A DNA stretch of 64,000 bases from Lonepinella sp051851555 (GCF_051851555.1 NZ_JBPDVH010000004.1:1-64000); one strand, 5' to 3'. Positions 33,701-43,326 are shown, counted from the first letter of the stretch. Translations and numbers: made by a program. The notes: a model not told the origin generated them from the sequence alone.

Positions 33701-34600
33701 ATGGCAATCCGAATACTCCCAGAAAATGAAATCAAACAAATAGCAAGTTCCTTTCAACAGCCACCTTTGCTGTTTGCCAACACTAAAAATATCTACGAAC
33801 GCCGAGCTAAGCGCTTACGTGATTTAGCTCAAGATCATCCGTTCGCTGATTATCTTGAATTTGCGGCCAAAATTGTGGATGCACAACTATTAATTTTACA
33901 AGAAAATCCACTCACCAAACCCGCTGAAATCACCGCTGACATTCAGCCATTAAACGTAAAAACTTGGCAACGTAGTCTACAATGGCGTGATTATTTAACC
34001 GCACTATTAAGCGAAATCAAACCAGAGGCCAACGAACAAATGCTAGGCACTATCGACAGCCTAGAAAAAGCCGCCACGGAAGAAATCGAACAGTTGGCCG
34101 ATAAATTACTGGCACAAGATTATGCCCAAGTCAGTAGCGATAAAGCCGTGTTTATTTGGGCTGCATTATCGCTGTATTGGTTACAACTCACCCAATATCT
34201 GTCACACAATACACAACAAGAAAGTAGCGAGGGCTTGCACTACTGCCCAGTTTGTCAATCTGCCCCCGTGTCTAGCATTATTCACTTCGGCACCGAACAA
34301 GCCTTACGCTATTTGCACTGTTCCCTATGCGAAAGCGAATGGAACGTGGTGAGAGCCAAATGCACCAACTGCGACCAATCCAAAGAATTGGAATATTGGA
34401 TGCTCGACAAAGATCAATCTGCGGTACGCACTGAAAGTTGCGGTGGTTGCCATAGCTATTTGAAAATCCTGTATCAAGAAAAAGACCCTTATGTGGAAGC
34501 CGTCGCCGACGATCTCGCCAGTATTTTCTTAGATATTGAAATGGAAGAAAAAGGCTTTGCCCGTAGCGGGGTAAATCCGTTTATGTTCCCCGCAGAATAG
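33701..34600 (+). CDS. fdhE: FdhE, formate dehydrogenase accessory protein
   Basis: A 299-residue cytoplasmic protein needed for maturation of the Fdh-N/Fdh-O enzymes. The C-terminal half carries rubredoxin-like CxxC pairs: CPVC, CSLC, CTNC and CGGC between about residues 184 and 252. It lies behind the fdn operon but is separated by a terminator and repeat, so it probably has its own promoter or relies on readthrough. Confidence 0.94.
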   Translation: MAIRILPENEIKQIASSFQQPPLLFANTKNIYERRAKRLRDLAQDHPFADYLEFAAKIVDAQLLILQENPLTKPAEITADIQPLNVKTWQRSLQWRDYLTALLSEIKPEANEQMLGTIDSLEKAATEEIEQLADKLLAQDYAQVSSDKAVFIWAALSLYWLQLTQYLSHNTQQESSEGLHYCPVCQSAPVSSIIHFGTEQALRYLHCSLCESEWNVVRAKCTNCDQSKELEYWMLDKDQSAVRTESCGGCHSYLKILYQEKDPYVEAVADDLASIFLDIEMEEKGFARSGVNPFMFPAE

Positions 34601-34629
34601 ATTTAATTTTACACTTTAAGGATAACAAC

Positions 34630-35445
34630 ATGACATACAAAGTAATCGCCTTTGATTTAGACGGCACCTTGCTCAATACCAAAGGGCAAATTTTAGACAG
34701 TAGCAAACAAGCCATTGCGGCGGCTCGAGCCAAAGGCGTAAAAGTGGTGATTGTGACGGGACGCCATCACACCGCCGTCAAACCTTATTACCATGAATTA
34801 CAATTAGACACCCCGATTGTTTGCTGTAACGGGACTTACATTTATCACCCCGCCACAGACGAAGTAGAATTGGCTAATCCGCTTTCTGCTCGCCAATGTG
34901 AAACTGTGTTAAAAATTGCGGAGCAACATCATTTGGATTTATTGATGTACAGCCGTGATGCCATGAATTACGAAAAATTGAATGATCACATGACCAAATT
35001 TACCCAATGGGCGGCAAGTTGTCCTGAGCATGTGCGTCCAAATGTGCGTCAAGTGAGCGATTTTGCGGAAATTTTCCATCATCCAAAAGAACAAATCTGG
35101 AAATTTGTGATCAGCTCGCCAAATCGTGCGGATATGGAAAGTGCGGTGCAAAATTTGCCGGTTTCTGAATTTAGTTGCGAATGGTCTTGGATTGACCGTG
35201 TGGATATTGCGAATAATGGCAATAGCAAGGGCGGAAAATTGTTAGATTTACTCAAACAATGGCAAGTGGATCCGCAAGAAGTGATTGCCTTTGGCGATAA
35301 CCACAATGACACCAGTATGCTCACCGCTGTCGGTTATGGCGTGGCTATGGGCAATGCGGAGCAAGAAGTCAAAGATCAAGCAAAATTTGTGACGACGGCG
35401 AATGATGAAAATGGTATTGCCGACCTGTTGGCAAAATTACTGTAA
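34630..35445 (+). CDS. ybhA: HAD-family Cof-type phosphatase, YbhA-like
   Basis: A 271-residue haloacid-dehalogenase-fold phosphatase. Motif I FDLDGTLL (residues 8-15), motif II VTGRHH, motif III with NSKGGKL and motif IV FGDNHNDTSML are all visible. Similarity along the length, including CCNGTYIY and ECEWSW-like CEWSWIDRVDIA, points to YbhA, a pyridoxal-phosphate/sugar-phosphate phosphatase in E. coli. It starts 29 bases after fdhE. A perfect 11-bp hairpin follows. Confidence 0.9.
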   Translation: MTYKVIAFDLDGTLLNTKGQILDSSKQAIAAARAKGVKVVIVTGRHHTAVKPYYHELQLDTPIVCCNGTYIYHPATDEVELANPLSARQCETVLKIAEQHHLDLLMYSRDAMNYEKLNDHMTKFTQWAASCPEHVRPNVRQVSDFAEIFHHPKEQIWKFVISSPNRADMESAVQNLPVSEFSCEWSWIDRVDIANNGNSKGGKLLDLLKQWQVDPQEVIAFGDNHNDTSMLTAVGYGVAMGNAEQEVKDQAKFVTTANDENGIADLLAKLL

Positions 35446-35454
35446 TCTCACTGC

Positions 35455-35484
35455 GTATGGCACAAACTAAAACTTGTGCCATAC
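35455..35484 (+). terminator. Perfect hairpin after ybhA
   Basis: GTATGGCACAA (35455-35465) and TTGTGCCATAC (35474-35484) form an 11-bp stem with an 8-base loop. There is no U-run, so it may be a processed 3' end or a weak terminator. Confidence 0.5.
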
Positions 35485-35564
35485 AAATAAAACTTGTCCT
35501 TTTCTATTCCGTCTAATATGCTAAAATCCGCATTGTTTACTTTTTATTTTACTCGAGTGATTTT

Positions 35565-38500
35565 ATGCTACCCCGTTTGAAAGATATTCCTCAGATCAAT
35601 CCCCTTGTCGTCGACTATTTGAATGATTTACGGCGACAAGCCTTTGAGGGAGATGTGGCCTCTCATTATGCGGATCGTTTAAGCCTTGCCACCGATAACA
35701 GTGTTTATCAACTGTTACCGCAAGCCATTTTATTTCCGAAATCCGTGACAGATGTGGTGCGTTTAACCAAGTTAGCGCAACAAGAAAAATACCAAACGCT
35801 GACATTCACGCCTCGTGGTGGCGGAACGGGAACCAACGGGCAATCACTGAATAACAATATCATTGTGGATCTTTCTCGTCACATGACGGGGATTTTAGAA
35901 CTCAACGTGGAACAGCGTTGGGTACGAGTGCAAGCGGGCGTGGTGAAAGATCAGCTTAACCAATATCTTAAACCGCACGGCTTATTTTTTGCGCCAGAAC
36001 TCTCCACCAGTAACCGAGCCACGCTCGGCGGTATGATTAACACCGACGCCTCAGGACAAGGATCCTTGCAATATGGCAAAACCTCCGATCATGTGTTGGG
36101 CTTGCGTGCGGTGTTGATGAATGGTGAAATTTTAGACACAACTGCTGTAAAAACCGAGGGATTTTCTGATCATTTGCCTGACACTTTGTCGGCCCAAGGT
36201 CGTCATTTACATCAAGAAATTTTTACCCGTTGCCAAGCCAAACGGCAAGCTATTTTGCATGATTTGCCGCAATTAAACCGTTTTTTAACCGGTTATGATC
36301 TGAAAAATGTCTTTAATGATGACGAAAGCGAATTTAATTTAACCCGAATTTTAACCGGCTCCGAGGGCTCTTTGGCGTTTATTTGTGAGGCGGTGTTAGA
36401 TCTCACGCCAATTCCCCAATATCGCACCCTGATTAATGTGAAATATCGTTCCTTTAATTCTGCCTTACGGAATGCCCCGTTTATGGTGCAAGCCAATGCG
36501 TTGTCGGTGGAAACCGTGGACAGTAAAGTGTTAGGCTTGGCAAAAGAAGATATTGTGTGGCATTCGGTTAAAGATTTGCTCAAGGAAGAGGAAGATAATC
36601 CAATTTTAGGTTTGAATATCGTGGAATATGCGGGCAATAATCAGGTAAAAATTCAGCAATTTGTCACCGCACTTTGTGAACAATTAGACCACAAAATCGC
36701 CCATCAACAAGACGATATTATCGGTTATCAAGTCACCCATGATTTGACCTCCATTGAGCGCATTTATGCTATGCGCAAAAAAGCGGTGGGCTTGCTTGGC
36801 AATGCCAAAGGTTGGGCTAAACCCATTCCTTTTGTGGAAGATACCTGTGTGCCACCGGAAAATTTAGCCGATTATATTTTAGAATTTCGTGCGTTGCTTG
36901 ATAGCCACAATTTACAATATGGCATGTTTGGCCATGTGGATGCGGGCGTTTTACATGTGCGTCCCGCCTTGGATTTAACGGATATTGAGCAAGTGAAATT
37001 GTTCAAACAAATTTCCGATCAAGTAGCCGACATGACCCGAAAATACGGCGGGTTAATTTGGGGCGAACACGGCAAGGGCATTCGTTCTTACTATGGTGAG
37101 AAATTTTTTACCCCTGAACTGTGGCAAGAATTGCGTTATGTGAAAACCTTATTTGACCCCCAAAATCGGTTAAACCCCGGTAAAATTTGCATGCCGTTAG
37201 ACTGTACGGACAAGCTGTATGGTTTGCTTTCGCCAATGCGTGCCGATCAAGATCGACAAATTCCAATTAAAATGCGGGAAGAATTTAAAGGCGCCATGAA
37301 TTGTAATGGCAACGGATTGTGCTTTAATTTTGATGTACATAGCGTGATGTGTCCGTCCATGAAAGTGAGCAAAAATCGGGTGTTTTCGCCGAAAGGGCGG
37401 GCAGCAATGGTGCGTGAATGGTTGCGTTTAATGGCAAATGAACAGGTTCAACCGGAGCAATTAGAATTCAAAAAATCGTCCATTAAACTGGCCGAATTTG
37501 TGCAAAAAATCCGCCATTCTTTCAAGCAAAAACAGGAATATGATTTTTCCCACGAAGTCAAATTTGCCATGGATACCTGTTTGGCGTGCAAAGCCTGCGC
37601 TAGCCAATGCCCAATTAAAATTGACGTGCCAAGTTTCCGTGCCAAATTCTTCTATTTTTATCATCAACGCTATTTGCGCCCCGCTAAAGATTATGTGGTG
37701 GCGAATTTAGAAATTGCCGCCCCTTATATGGCGAAAGCGCCGCAATTTTTTAATTTTTTCACCCAATTAAAACCGGTGCAAAAAATGGTGGAAAAAACCT
37801 TAGGCATGGTGGATTTACCACTGTTATCACAACCGAATTTACAACAACAATTAGTGGAAATTGGCTATCAGGGGAAAACCTTGGAACAGTTGGAAAACCT
37901 ATCCGAGGTTGCCAAAGCCAATATGTTGTTGATCGTACAGGATCCTTATACCTCTTATTATGATGCCAAAGTGGTACGTGATTTTGTCGCTTTGTGCCAA
38001 AAACTTGGCTATCAGGCAATTTTGTTACCTTTTAAACCGAATGGCAAAGCGCAACATATCAAAGGCTTTTTAGGGCAATTTGCTCGCACTGCCAAACATC
38101 AAGCTGACTTTTTAAATCGTGTGGCAAAATTAGGCATGCCGTTGGTGGGCGTGGATCCCGCCATTGTGCTGTCCTATCGGGACGAATATAAGGAAACCTT
38201 AGGCGAAGATCGAGGGGAATTTCAAGTTATCACCGCTCACGAGTGGCTAATGTCACAACTGCATTCCACCCAGATTGAAAGTGCGGTGAAAAAATTGCAA
38301 GATTTTCACCGCAGTTTAAAGCCAGAAACCACAAAAGAAAATTGGCAATTATTTGCGCATTGTACCGAATCCACGTTAATGCCAACCAGTCCGCAACAAT
38401 GGCAACAAATTTTTGCGGCCTTTGGTGAAACCTTGCAAGTGCAAAATGTCGGTTGTTGTGGCATGGCTGGCGTATTCGGCCATGATGTGAATAATCAAGC

Positions 38501-38663
38501 CATGTCAAAAGCTATTTATCAGCAATCTTGGCAAACGAAATTACAAGGCAAAAATCCAGAACGCTGTTTAGCCACGGGTTATTCTTGCCGTAGCCAAGTG
38601 AATCGTTTTGACCATTTTAAGCCAAAACACCCCGTTCAAGCATTATTAACGTTATTTAATTAG
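35565..38663 (+). CDS. ydiJ: YdiJ, FAD/Fe-S D-2-hydroxyglutarate dehydrogenase-type oxidoreductase
   Basis: A 1032-residue fusion. The N-terminal half is an FAD-binding PCMH-type domain, with TPRGGGTGTNGQSL near residue 84 and a C-terminal FAD-oxidase domain. It is followed by a ferredoxin-like segment with CLACKACASQCPIK (about 672-685) and a CCG-type Fe-S domain (GCCGMAGVFG near 963). The E. coli YdiJ homologue oxidises D-2-hydroxyglutarate; electron transfer to quinone is likely. The gene begins a unit with the thioesterase and hemH, spaced by 7 bases. Confidence 0.93.
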   Translation: MLPRLKDIPQINPLVVDYLNDLRRQAFEGDVASHYADRLSLATDNSVYQLLPQAILFPKSVTDVVRLTKLAQQEKYQTLTFTPRGGGTGTNGQSLNNNIIVDLSRHMTGILELNVEQRWVRVQAGVVKDQLNQYLKPHGLFFAPELSTSNRATLGGMINTDASGQGSLQYGKTSDHVLGLRAVLMNGEILDTTAVKTEGFSDHLPDTLSAQGRHLHQEIFTRCQAKRQAILHDLPQLNRFLTGYDLKNVFNDDESEFNLTRILTGSEGSLAFICEAVLDLTPIPQYRTLINVKYRSFNSALRNAPFMVQANALSVETVDSKVLGLAKEDIVWHSVKDLLKEEEDNPILGLNIVEYAGNNQVKIQQFVTALCEQLDHKIAHQQDDIIGYQVTHDLTSIERIYAMRKKAVGLLGNAKGWAKPIPFVEDTCVPPENLADYILEFRALLDSHNLQYGMFGHVDAGVLHVRPALDLTDIEQVKLFKQISDQVADMTRKYGGLIWGEHGKGIRSYYGEKFFTPELWQELRYVKTLFDPQNRLNPGKICMPLDCTDKLYGLLSPMRADQDRQIPIKMREEFKGAMNCNGNGLCFNFDVHSVMCPSMKVSKNRVFSPKGRAAMVREWLRLMANEQVQPEQLEFKKSSIKLAEFVQKIRHSFKQKQEYDFSHEVKFAMDTCLACKACASQCPIKIDVPSFRAKFFYFYHQRYLRPAKDYVVANLEIAAPYMAKAPQFFNFFTQLKPVQKMVEKTLGMVDLPLLSQPNLQQQLVEIGYQGKTLEQLENLSEVAKANMLLIVQDPYTSYYDAKVVRDFVALCQKLGYQAILLPFKPNGKAQHIKGFLGQFARTAKHQADFLNRVAKLGMPLVGVDPAIVLSYRDEYKETLGEDRGEFQVITAHEWLMSQLHSTQIESAVKKLQDFHRSLKPETTKENWQLFAHCTESTLMPTSPQQWQQIFAAFGETLQVQNVGCCGMAGVFGHDVNNQAMSKAIYQQSWQTKLQGKNPERCLATGYSCRSQVNRFDHFKPKHPVQALLTLFN

Positions 38664-38670
38664 GAAAATT

Positions 38671-39096
38671 ATGAGTATTTGGAAACGTGAATTTACCCTT
38701 GATGATCTCAATCAAGCCTGTATCAACTGTGCTGTTCAACATTTAGGCATTGAATTTAGTGCCAAAGGCGAAGATTGGCTTGAAGCCCGTATGCCCGTCA
38801 ATGAAAAAACCATGCAACCCGTCGGAATTTTACATGGTGGGATTTCCGCCGCCCTCGCCGAAACCGTGGGATCGGCAGCGGGACATTGTTGCACAGAAAA
38901 CCAACAAGCTGTGGTGGGGGCAGAAATCAATGCCAGCCATTTACGCCCTGTGTATAAAGGCGAAACCGTCACGGCACGGGCTACCGCAGTAAAAATTGGC
39001 CGTACCTTACAGATTTGGCAAATTGATATTCGCAATGAAGAACATAAACTCTGTTGCGTTTCTCGTTTAACCCTTTCGGTGATCCATAATGAATAA
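38671..39096 (+). CDS. menI: Hotdog-fold acyl-CoA thioesterase (MenI/YdiI type)
   Basis: A 141-residue hotdog-fold thioesterase. The conserved GILHGGISAALAETVGS block is at about residues 52-68, with the catalytic Glu in ALAETVGS. The E. coli homologue YdiI (MenI) hydrolyses 1,4-dihydroxy-2-naphthoyl-CoA in menaquinone synthesis. That would suit an organism using menaquinone with formate dehydrogenase, but other substrates are possible. Its 3' end overlaps hemH by 8 bases. Confidence 0.9.
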   Translation: MSIWKREFTLDDLNQACINCAVQHLGIEFSAKGEDWLEARMPVNEKTMQPVGILHGGISAALAETVGSAAGHCCTENQQAVVGAEINASHLRPVYKGETVTARATAVKIGRTLQIWQIDIRNEEHKLCCVSRLTLSVIHNE

Positions 39097-40060
39097 AAAA
39101 GTCGGTGTATTACTCGCCAATCTCGGCACGCCTGACGCCCCCACAGCGCAAGCGATCAAACCCTATTTACGCCAGTTCTTAAGTGATCCTCGTGTAGTGG
39201 ATTTACCCAAATGGCGTTGGTGGCCTATTTTAAATGGCCTCATTCTCCCGAAACGATCTAAGCGTGTTGCCAAAAACTATCAAGCCGTATGGACAGCGCA
39301 AGGTTCTCCCCTACTGGCTACTAGCTTACAACAAAAACAGGCGTTGCAAGATTATTTTACGGATAAAAATCAAAATATTATCGTTGAACTTGGCATGACC
39401 TACGGCAATCCAAGCATGCAAAGTGCGGTGCAAAATTTGTTAGATTTACAGGTGGAAAAAATCATTGTGTTACCGCTGTATCCGCAATACAGCAGCACCA
39501 CCACGGCCTCTGTATTGGACGCCTTTGCGCAAGCCCTAAAAAGCCAACGCCATATTGTGCCGTTTGAATTTATTCACTCTTATCATTTAGATGAACATTA
39601 TATTAACGCTCTCGCCAACAGTATTCGAGCACAAATGCAAGAGGATGACTTTTTGCTGTTTTCTTATCATGGCATTCCCGTTCGCTATGAACAGCGAGGT
39701 GATTATTACCCTGAACATTGTCGCCAAACCACCTTGGCCGTGGTGGATAAATTAGGACTGGTGGAAACCCAATGGAACATGACGTTCCAATCTCGTTTTG
39801 GTAAAGAAGAATGGTTACAACCCTACACAGATGAATTTATGCAAACCGCAGCCAAAAATGGCATTGAAAAACTGGCCGTCATTTGCCCTGGTTTTTCAGC
39901 AGATTGTTTAGAAACCTTAGAAGAAATTGACCAAGAAAACCGAGGCTATTTCTTGGAAAACGGGGGCAAACGCTATCAATATATTCCCGCCTTAAATGCC
40001 AGCAAGGCACATATTGAAATGATGGCAAATTTGGTGAACAGTCGTTTAGCGCGTGATTAG
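39089..40060 (+). CDS. hemH: Ferrochelatase
   Basis: A 323-residue enzyme inserting Fe2+ into protoporphyrin IX, the last step of haem synthesis. The start GVLLANLGTPDAP is diagnostic. SYHGIPVRY (about 192-200) has the catalytic His, and CPGFSADCLETLEEI follows near residue 270. Only this last step is coded here; the earlier haem genes are not in the window. It is coupled to the thioesterase gene upstream and overlaps a small gene of unknown function downstream. Confidence 0.96.
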   Translation: MNKKVGVLLANLGTPDAPTAQAIKPYLRQFLSDPRVVDLPKWRWWPILNGLILPKRSKRVAKNYQAVWTAQGSPLLATSLQQKQALQDYFTDKNQNIIVELGMTYGNPSMQSAVQNLLDLQVEKIIVLPLYPQYSSTTTASVLDAFAQALKSQRHIVPFEFIHSYHLDEHYINALANSIRAQMQEDDFLLFSYHGIPVRYEQRGDYYPEHCRQTTLAVVDKLGLVETQWNMTFQSRFGKEEWLQPYTDEFMQTAAKNGIEKLAVICPGFSADCLETLEEIDQENRGYFLENGGKRYQYIPALNASKAHIEMMANLVNSRLARD

Positions 40061-40304
40061 TGATGAAAAAGATATTGAAAATTTATTTCATGTGATGAAT
40101 GTGGTGGCAAATTTGGTGCAGAATTTGGAAGAAAAAAAGGAACAGGCTAAAAAGCAACAGCAGGAAATTAAAACTGGTCAGCAGTTTAATTTGCAACAGT
40201 TGAATATGTTGAAAGGGTTTGAATTAGTTCAATATGTAATTCAGCATTTAACAGAGCCTAGTGAATGGAAGAAAGTTGATGTAGAAACACAAATTTTGTT
40301 ATAG
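40053..40304 (+). CDS. Small protein of unknown function overlapping hemH
   Basis: An 83-residue reading frame from a GTG that overlaps the hemH stop by 8 bases; an in-frame ATG is at 40095. The product is charged and Gln-rich, with a coiled-coil-like stretch (NLEEKKEQAKKQQQEIK, about 24-40) and a second helix-like part. It has no signal peptide or recognised domain. The overlap with hemH suggests translational coupling. It may be a real small gene or a chance frame in AT-rich sequence. Confidence 0.5.
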   Translation: MISDEKDIENLFHVMNVVANLVQNLEEKKEQAKKQQQEIKTGQQFNLQQLNMLKGFELVQYVIQHLTEPSEWKKVDVETQILL

Positions 40305-40348
40305 GCTCAAATTATTGCTTTTTACTTTTTAAAAAGATTCGAGCCTAT
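40301..40348 (+). terminator. Possible hairpin at the 3' end of the hemH unit
   Basis: ATAGGCTC (40301-40308) and GAGCCTAT (40341-40348) enclose an inner CTTTTT/AAAAAG pairing. The first arm overlaps the TAG stop of the small gene. No clear T-run follows. Confidence 0.35.
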
Positions 40349-40370
40349 AATAAATTATTGCCTTTTTTAG

Positions 40371-40937
40371 TTATATTCCATATTGAGTAATTTTAATATA
40401 ATTATTCATAATTTCTAAGGTTCTATGTTTTTCTGCTGAACCTGTTTTAAATAACTTCTGATTTTCTGGACTGACTTTGAATTTATCAAAAATAGAGATT
40501 ATTTTTTTATCTATGTCAATTAAGTCATTTATTATGCTATTATTATAGAATTTATTATTTAAAATTTGTTCTAAGTAATCACCTCTAACTTTTAATAGTT
40601 CTTCAAGTTGAGAATAATTTTTTATAGCATGTAAATTATCTTCTAGTGCAAAATTAAAGTTTTCAATTTTTTTTGTAAATTCCTTAATTCCGATCAATTC
40701 ATTAGAATTTAATGGTTTAATTAAATCTTTGTAAGTGTAAGTTTTTCCCCTGAATGTACTTTTTATATTTTTCATTTCTTGAGTAACTTCACCATATTTA
40801 AATAGTTTGCTGCCATCAGGTGTGCAATATGACTCTTTTGGAAGGTACAGATCATTACAACCATAAGCAAAAACATTTTGTGAAATTAAAAATAAAGAAC
40901 CACAAATTAAACCTAATTTAATTTTATTACTGAGCAT
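40371..40937 (-). CDS. Secreted protein of unknown function, AT-rich
   Basis: A 188-residue protein with a clear signal peptide (hydrophobic stretch about 7-20, ending near VFA, residue 24). The mature part starts YGCNDLYLPKESYCT with two Cys that could form a disulfide, and is otherwise helical and Lys/Asn/Ile-rich. No family recognised. The base composition (many AAA, ATT and TTA codons) is far more AT-rich than its neighbours, suggesting recent acquisition. The flanking sequence of about 160 bases upstream is also AT-rich. Confidence 0.75.
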   Translation of the reverse strand: MLSNKIKLGLICGSLFLISQNVFAYGCNDLYLPKESYCTPDGSKLFKYGEVTQEMKNIKSTFRGKTYTYKDLIKPLNSNELIGIKEFTKKIENFNFALEDNLHAIKNYSQLEELLKVRGDYLEQILNNKFYNNSIINDLIDIDKKIISIFDKFKVSPENQKLFKTGSAEKHRTLEIMNNYIKITQYGI

Positions 40938-41101
40938 ATTAAACTCCTTTTTTATTATATTTATTTTTTATTTTGATGTTACCGTAGATAAAAATAAATA
41001 CAATAGTTTTTTAGAAAATAGTTGATGTTTTTTAAATAGGTTTATATTTAAATAATCATCAAGGTTATCAACACATTGGTAAAATAGCGATAACCGTTCT
41101 T

Positions 41102-41638
41102 TTACAGAATACGGCGAGATTGGGTGTAGGTTCTGGCCCAATAATTTTCACTTAATGAACTTATGATGACCCCCTGACTCGTACTGGCGTGCATAAAGCG
41201 CCCATTTCCCATATAAACCCCCACATGACGATTTTTACGGAAAAACACTAAATCCCCTTTCTTTAATTCGTTCTTTTGAATTCGCTTGCCTAAATATTGC
41301 TGTTCAGAAGTTGAGCGTGGCAACGTCATACCAAAGGCTATGGCAAAGGTTTTTTGCATAAACGCAGAACAATCGATACCACGTGATCCCGTACCACCTA
41401 AACGATAGCGAGTTCCCGCCCATTGGTTGTAAACGGATTCTAGATTTTTATATTGTGCGGGCGAATGAGATGAACTCGTCAACACATTCAAATTGGGTTT
41501 ATTGGTTTTCAAGCCCACAATTAAATGGGTCAATTCAGCATCGTCTGATTGACTAACCGCCTTGGCCTGTGGCCTCGAACTCGTTGAGCAAGCCGTCAAC
41601 ATCAGCAAGCTGACTAACATTAATATCTTCTTTAACAT
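41102..41638 (-). CDS. NlpC/P60 lipoprotein, MepS/Spr-like peptidoglycan endopeptidase
   Basis: A 178-residue lipoprotein. Lipobox LTAC gives lipidated Cys17. The NlpC/P60 domain occupies the C-terminal two thirds with catalytic Cys90 (in GIDCSAF), His138 (in RHVGVYMG) and His150 (in FMHAS). Members cleave peptide bonds in murein cross-links during growth; this is most like Spr/MepS or NlpC. It is monocistronic. Confidence 0.92.
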   Translation of the reverse strand: MLKKILMLVSLLMLTACSTSSRPQAKAVSQSDDAELTHLIVGLKTNKPNLNVLTSSSHSPAQYKNLESVYNQWAGTRYRLGGTGSRGIDCSAFMQKTFAIAFGMTLPRSTSEQQYLGKRIQKNELKKGDLVFFRKNRHVGVYMGNGRFMHASTSQGVIISSLSENYWARTYTQSRRIL

Positions 41639-41790
41639 AATTATCTATTCAAAATCAAAAACATCTTGAATACTACCCGATTATATTCATAATAGCCAGA
41701 CTTTATTCATGATTTATGCAAATTTTACGGTAAATTTCTCATTTTTATTCAAGTTATGGCCTAAACAAAAAAGAAAAATCTAAAAAAAAT

Positions 41791-41815
41791 CACCGCACTT
41801 TAAAAAAGTGCGGTG
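41791..41815. terminator. Terminator of the pyruvate dehydrogenase operon (inverted uptake words)
   Basis: CACCGCACTTT and AAAGTGCGGTG (41791-41815) form a perfect stem. On the minus strand, the direction of lpdA, it is followed by ATTTTTTTAG, a good U-tract. Confidence 0.88.
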
Positions 41816-41844
41816 CCTATTTTATTATTTTTTAGCGCAAAACA

Positions 41845-43269
41845 TTATTTTTTCTTCGCTTTTGCATTTGGTAAGTCAGTAATTGATCCCTCAAAGACTT
41901 CCGCCGCTAAACCAACAGATTCATGTAAAGTTGGGTGAGCATGAATGGTTAACGCAATGTCTTCCGCATCACAACCCATTTCAATGGCTAAACCGATTTC
42001 ACCTAACAATTCACCGGCGTTGGTGCCGACAATGGCGCCCCCTAAAATACGGTGGCTGTCTTTATCGAAAATCAACTTGGTCATACCATCTGCACAGTCA
42101 GAGGCAATCGCACGACCAGACGCCGCCCATGGGAAGTTGGCCACTTCGTAGTTCAGATTTTCCGCTTTACATTCTTTTTCGGTTTTACCGACCCAAGCCA
42201 CTTCTGGCTCAGTATAAGCAATAGATGGAATCACTTTCGGATCGAAGTAATGTTTTTTGCCTGCAATCACTTCGGCTGCCACATGTCCCTCGTGAACACC
42301 TTTATGCGCTAACATTGGTTGACCCACGACGTCACCAATCGCATAAATATGTGGCACGTTAGTACGCATTTGTTTGTCGGTGCGAATGAAACCACGTTCA
42401 TCTACTTCGATACCTGCTTTTTCGGCCTCGATTAATTTACCGTTTGGCGTACGACCAATCGCCACTAACACGGCGTCATACACACGAGTTTCGTTGGCGC
42501 CTTTGCCCTCCATGGAAACGTGAATACCATCTGCTTTGGCTTCCACGGCCGTCACTTTGGTTTCAAGTAACAGGTTGAATTTTTTCTCAATGCGTTTGGT
42601 GTAGATTTTCACAATGTCTTTATCTGCGGCAGGGATCACTTGATCAAACATTTCCACCACATCAATTTGTGAACCTAACGAACTGTACACGGTCCCCATT
42701 TCTAAACCGATAATACCACCACCCATGACAAGCAAACGTTTTGGCACTTCACGTAATGCAAGGGCATCTGTGGAATCCCAAACACGTGGATCTTCATGTG
42801 GAATAAACGGTAATTGAATTGGGCGTGAACCCACGGCAATAATCGCATTATCAAATTTGATTGTGGTTGGGTTGCCCTCACGGTCTTTCGCCTCTAACGT
42901 GTGGCTATCGACAAATCTTGCCCAACCCTCAACAACGTTCACTTTACGCATTTTGGCCATGCCCGCTAAACCGCCCGTTAAGCGGCTAACCACACCGTCT
43001 TTACCGGCACGCACTTGGTCTAAATCAATGGTCGGTTCGCCAAAAGAAACCCCATGATGTTCAACATGTTTCGCATCTTCGATCACTTTGGCAACGTGTA
43101 ATAAGGCTTTAGATGGAATACAACCCACGTTCAAACAAACCCCACCTAAAGTGGAATAACGTTCAACAAGCACGGTTTCTAAACCTAAGTCTGCACAACG
43201 GAAAGCCGCTGAATAACCCGCAGGACCCGCACCTAATACGACGACTTGTGTTTTAATTTCTTTACTCAT
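41845..43269 (-). CDS. lpdA: Dihydrolipoyl dehydrogenase (E3)
   Basis: A 474-residue flavoprotein reoxidising lipoamide for the pyruvate and other 2-oxoacid dehydrogenases. The FAD motif GAGPAGYSAA (about 13-22), the redox disulfide GGVCLNVGCIPSK (Cys45, Cys50), the NAD-binding GGGIIGLEMG and the C-terminal HAHPTLHESV with the catalytic His are all present. It is the third gene of the aceE-aceF-lpdA unit. Confidence 0.97.
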   Translation of the reverse strand: MSKEIKTQVVVLGAGPAGYSAAFRCADLGLETVLVERYSTLGGVCLNVGCIPSKALLHVAKVIEDAKHVEHHGVSFGEPTIDLDQVRAGKDGVVSRLTGGLAGMAKMRKVNVVEGWARFVDSHTLEAKDREGNPTTIKFDNAIIAVGSRPIQLPFIPHEDPRVWDSTDALALREVPKRLLVMGGGIIGLEMGTVYSSLGSQIDVVEMFDQVIPAADKDIVKIYTKRIEKKFNLLLETKVTAVEAKADGIHVSMEGKGANETRVYDAVLVAIGRTPNGKLIEAEKAGIEVDERGFIRTDKQMRTNVPHIYAIGDVVGQPMLAHKGVHEGHVAAEVIAGKKHYFDPKVIPSIAYTEPEVAWVGKTEKECKAENLNYEVANFPWAASGRAIASDCADGMTKLIFDKDSHRILGGAIVGTNAGELLGEIGLAIEMGCDAEDIALTIHAHPTLHESVGLAAEVFEGSITDLPNAKAKKK

Positions 43270-43280
43270 GTGTTCTCCTT

Positions 43281-43320
43281 GTATAAAAGTGCGGTGAAAA
43301 AATACCGCACTTTTGTATAC
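43281..43320 (-). terminator. Hairpin of inverted uptake words between aceF and lpdA
   Basis: GTATAAAAGTGCGGT (43281-43295) pairs with ACCGCACTTTTGTATAC (43304-43320) apart from two extra bases. It lies inside the operon and may act as an attenuator or mRNA processing site. Confidence 0.6.
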
Positions 43321-43326
43321 CGTTAA

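Noticed and set aside
40938..41101. Hidden small gene or RNA in the AT-rich gap upstream of the secreted protein
   Set aside because: Only AT-rich sequence; no start, ribosome site and frame in combination, and no strong hairpin was seen.
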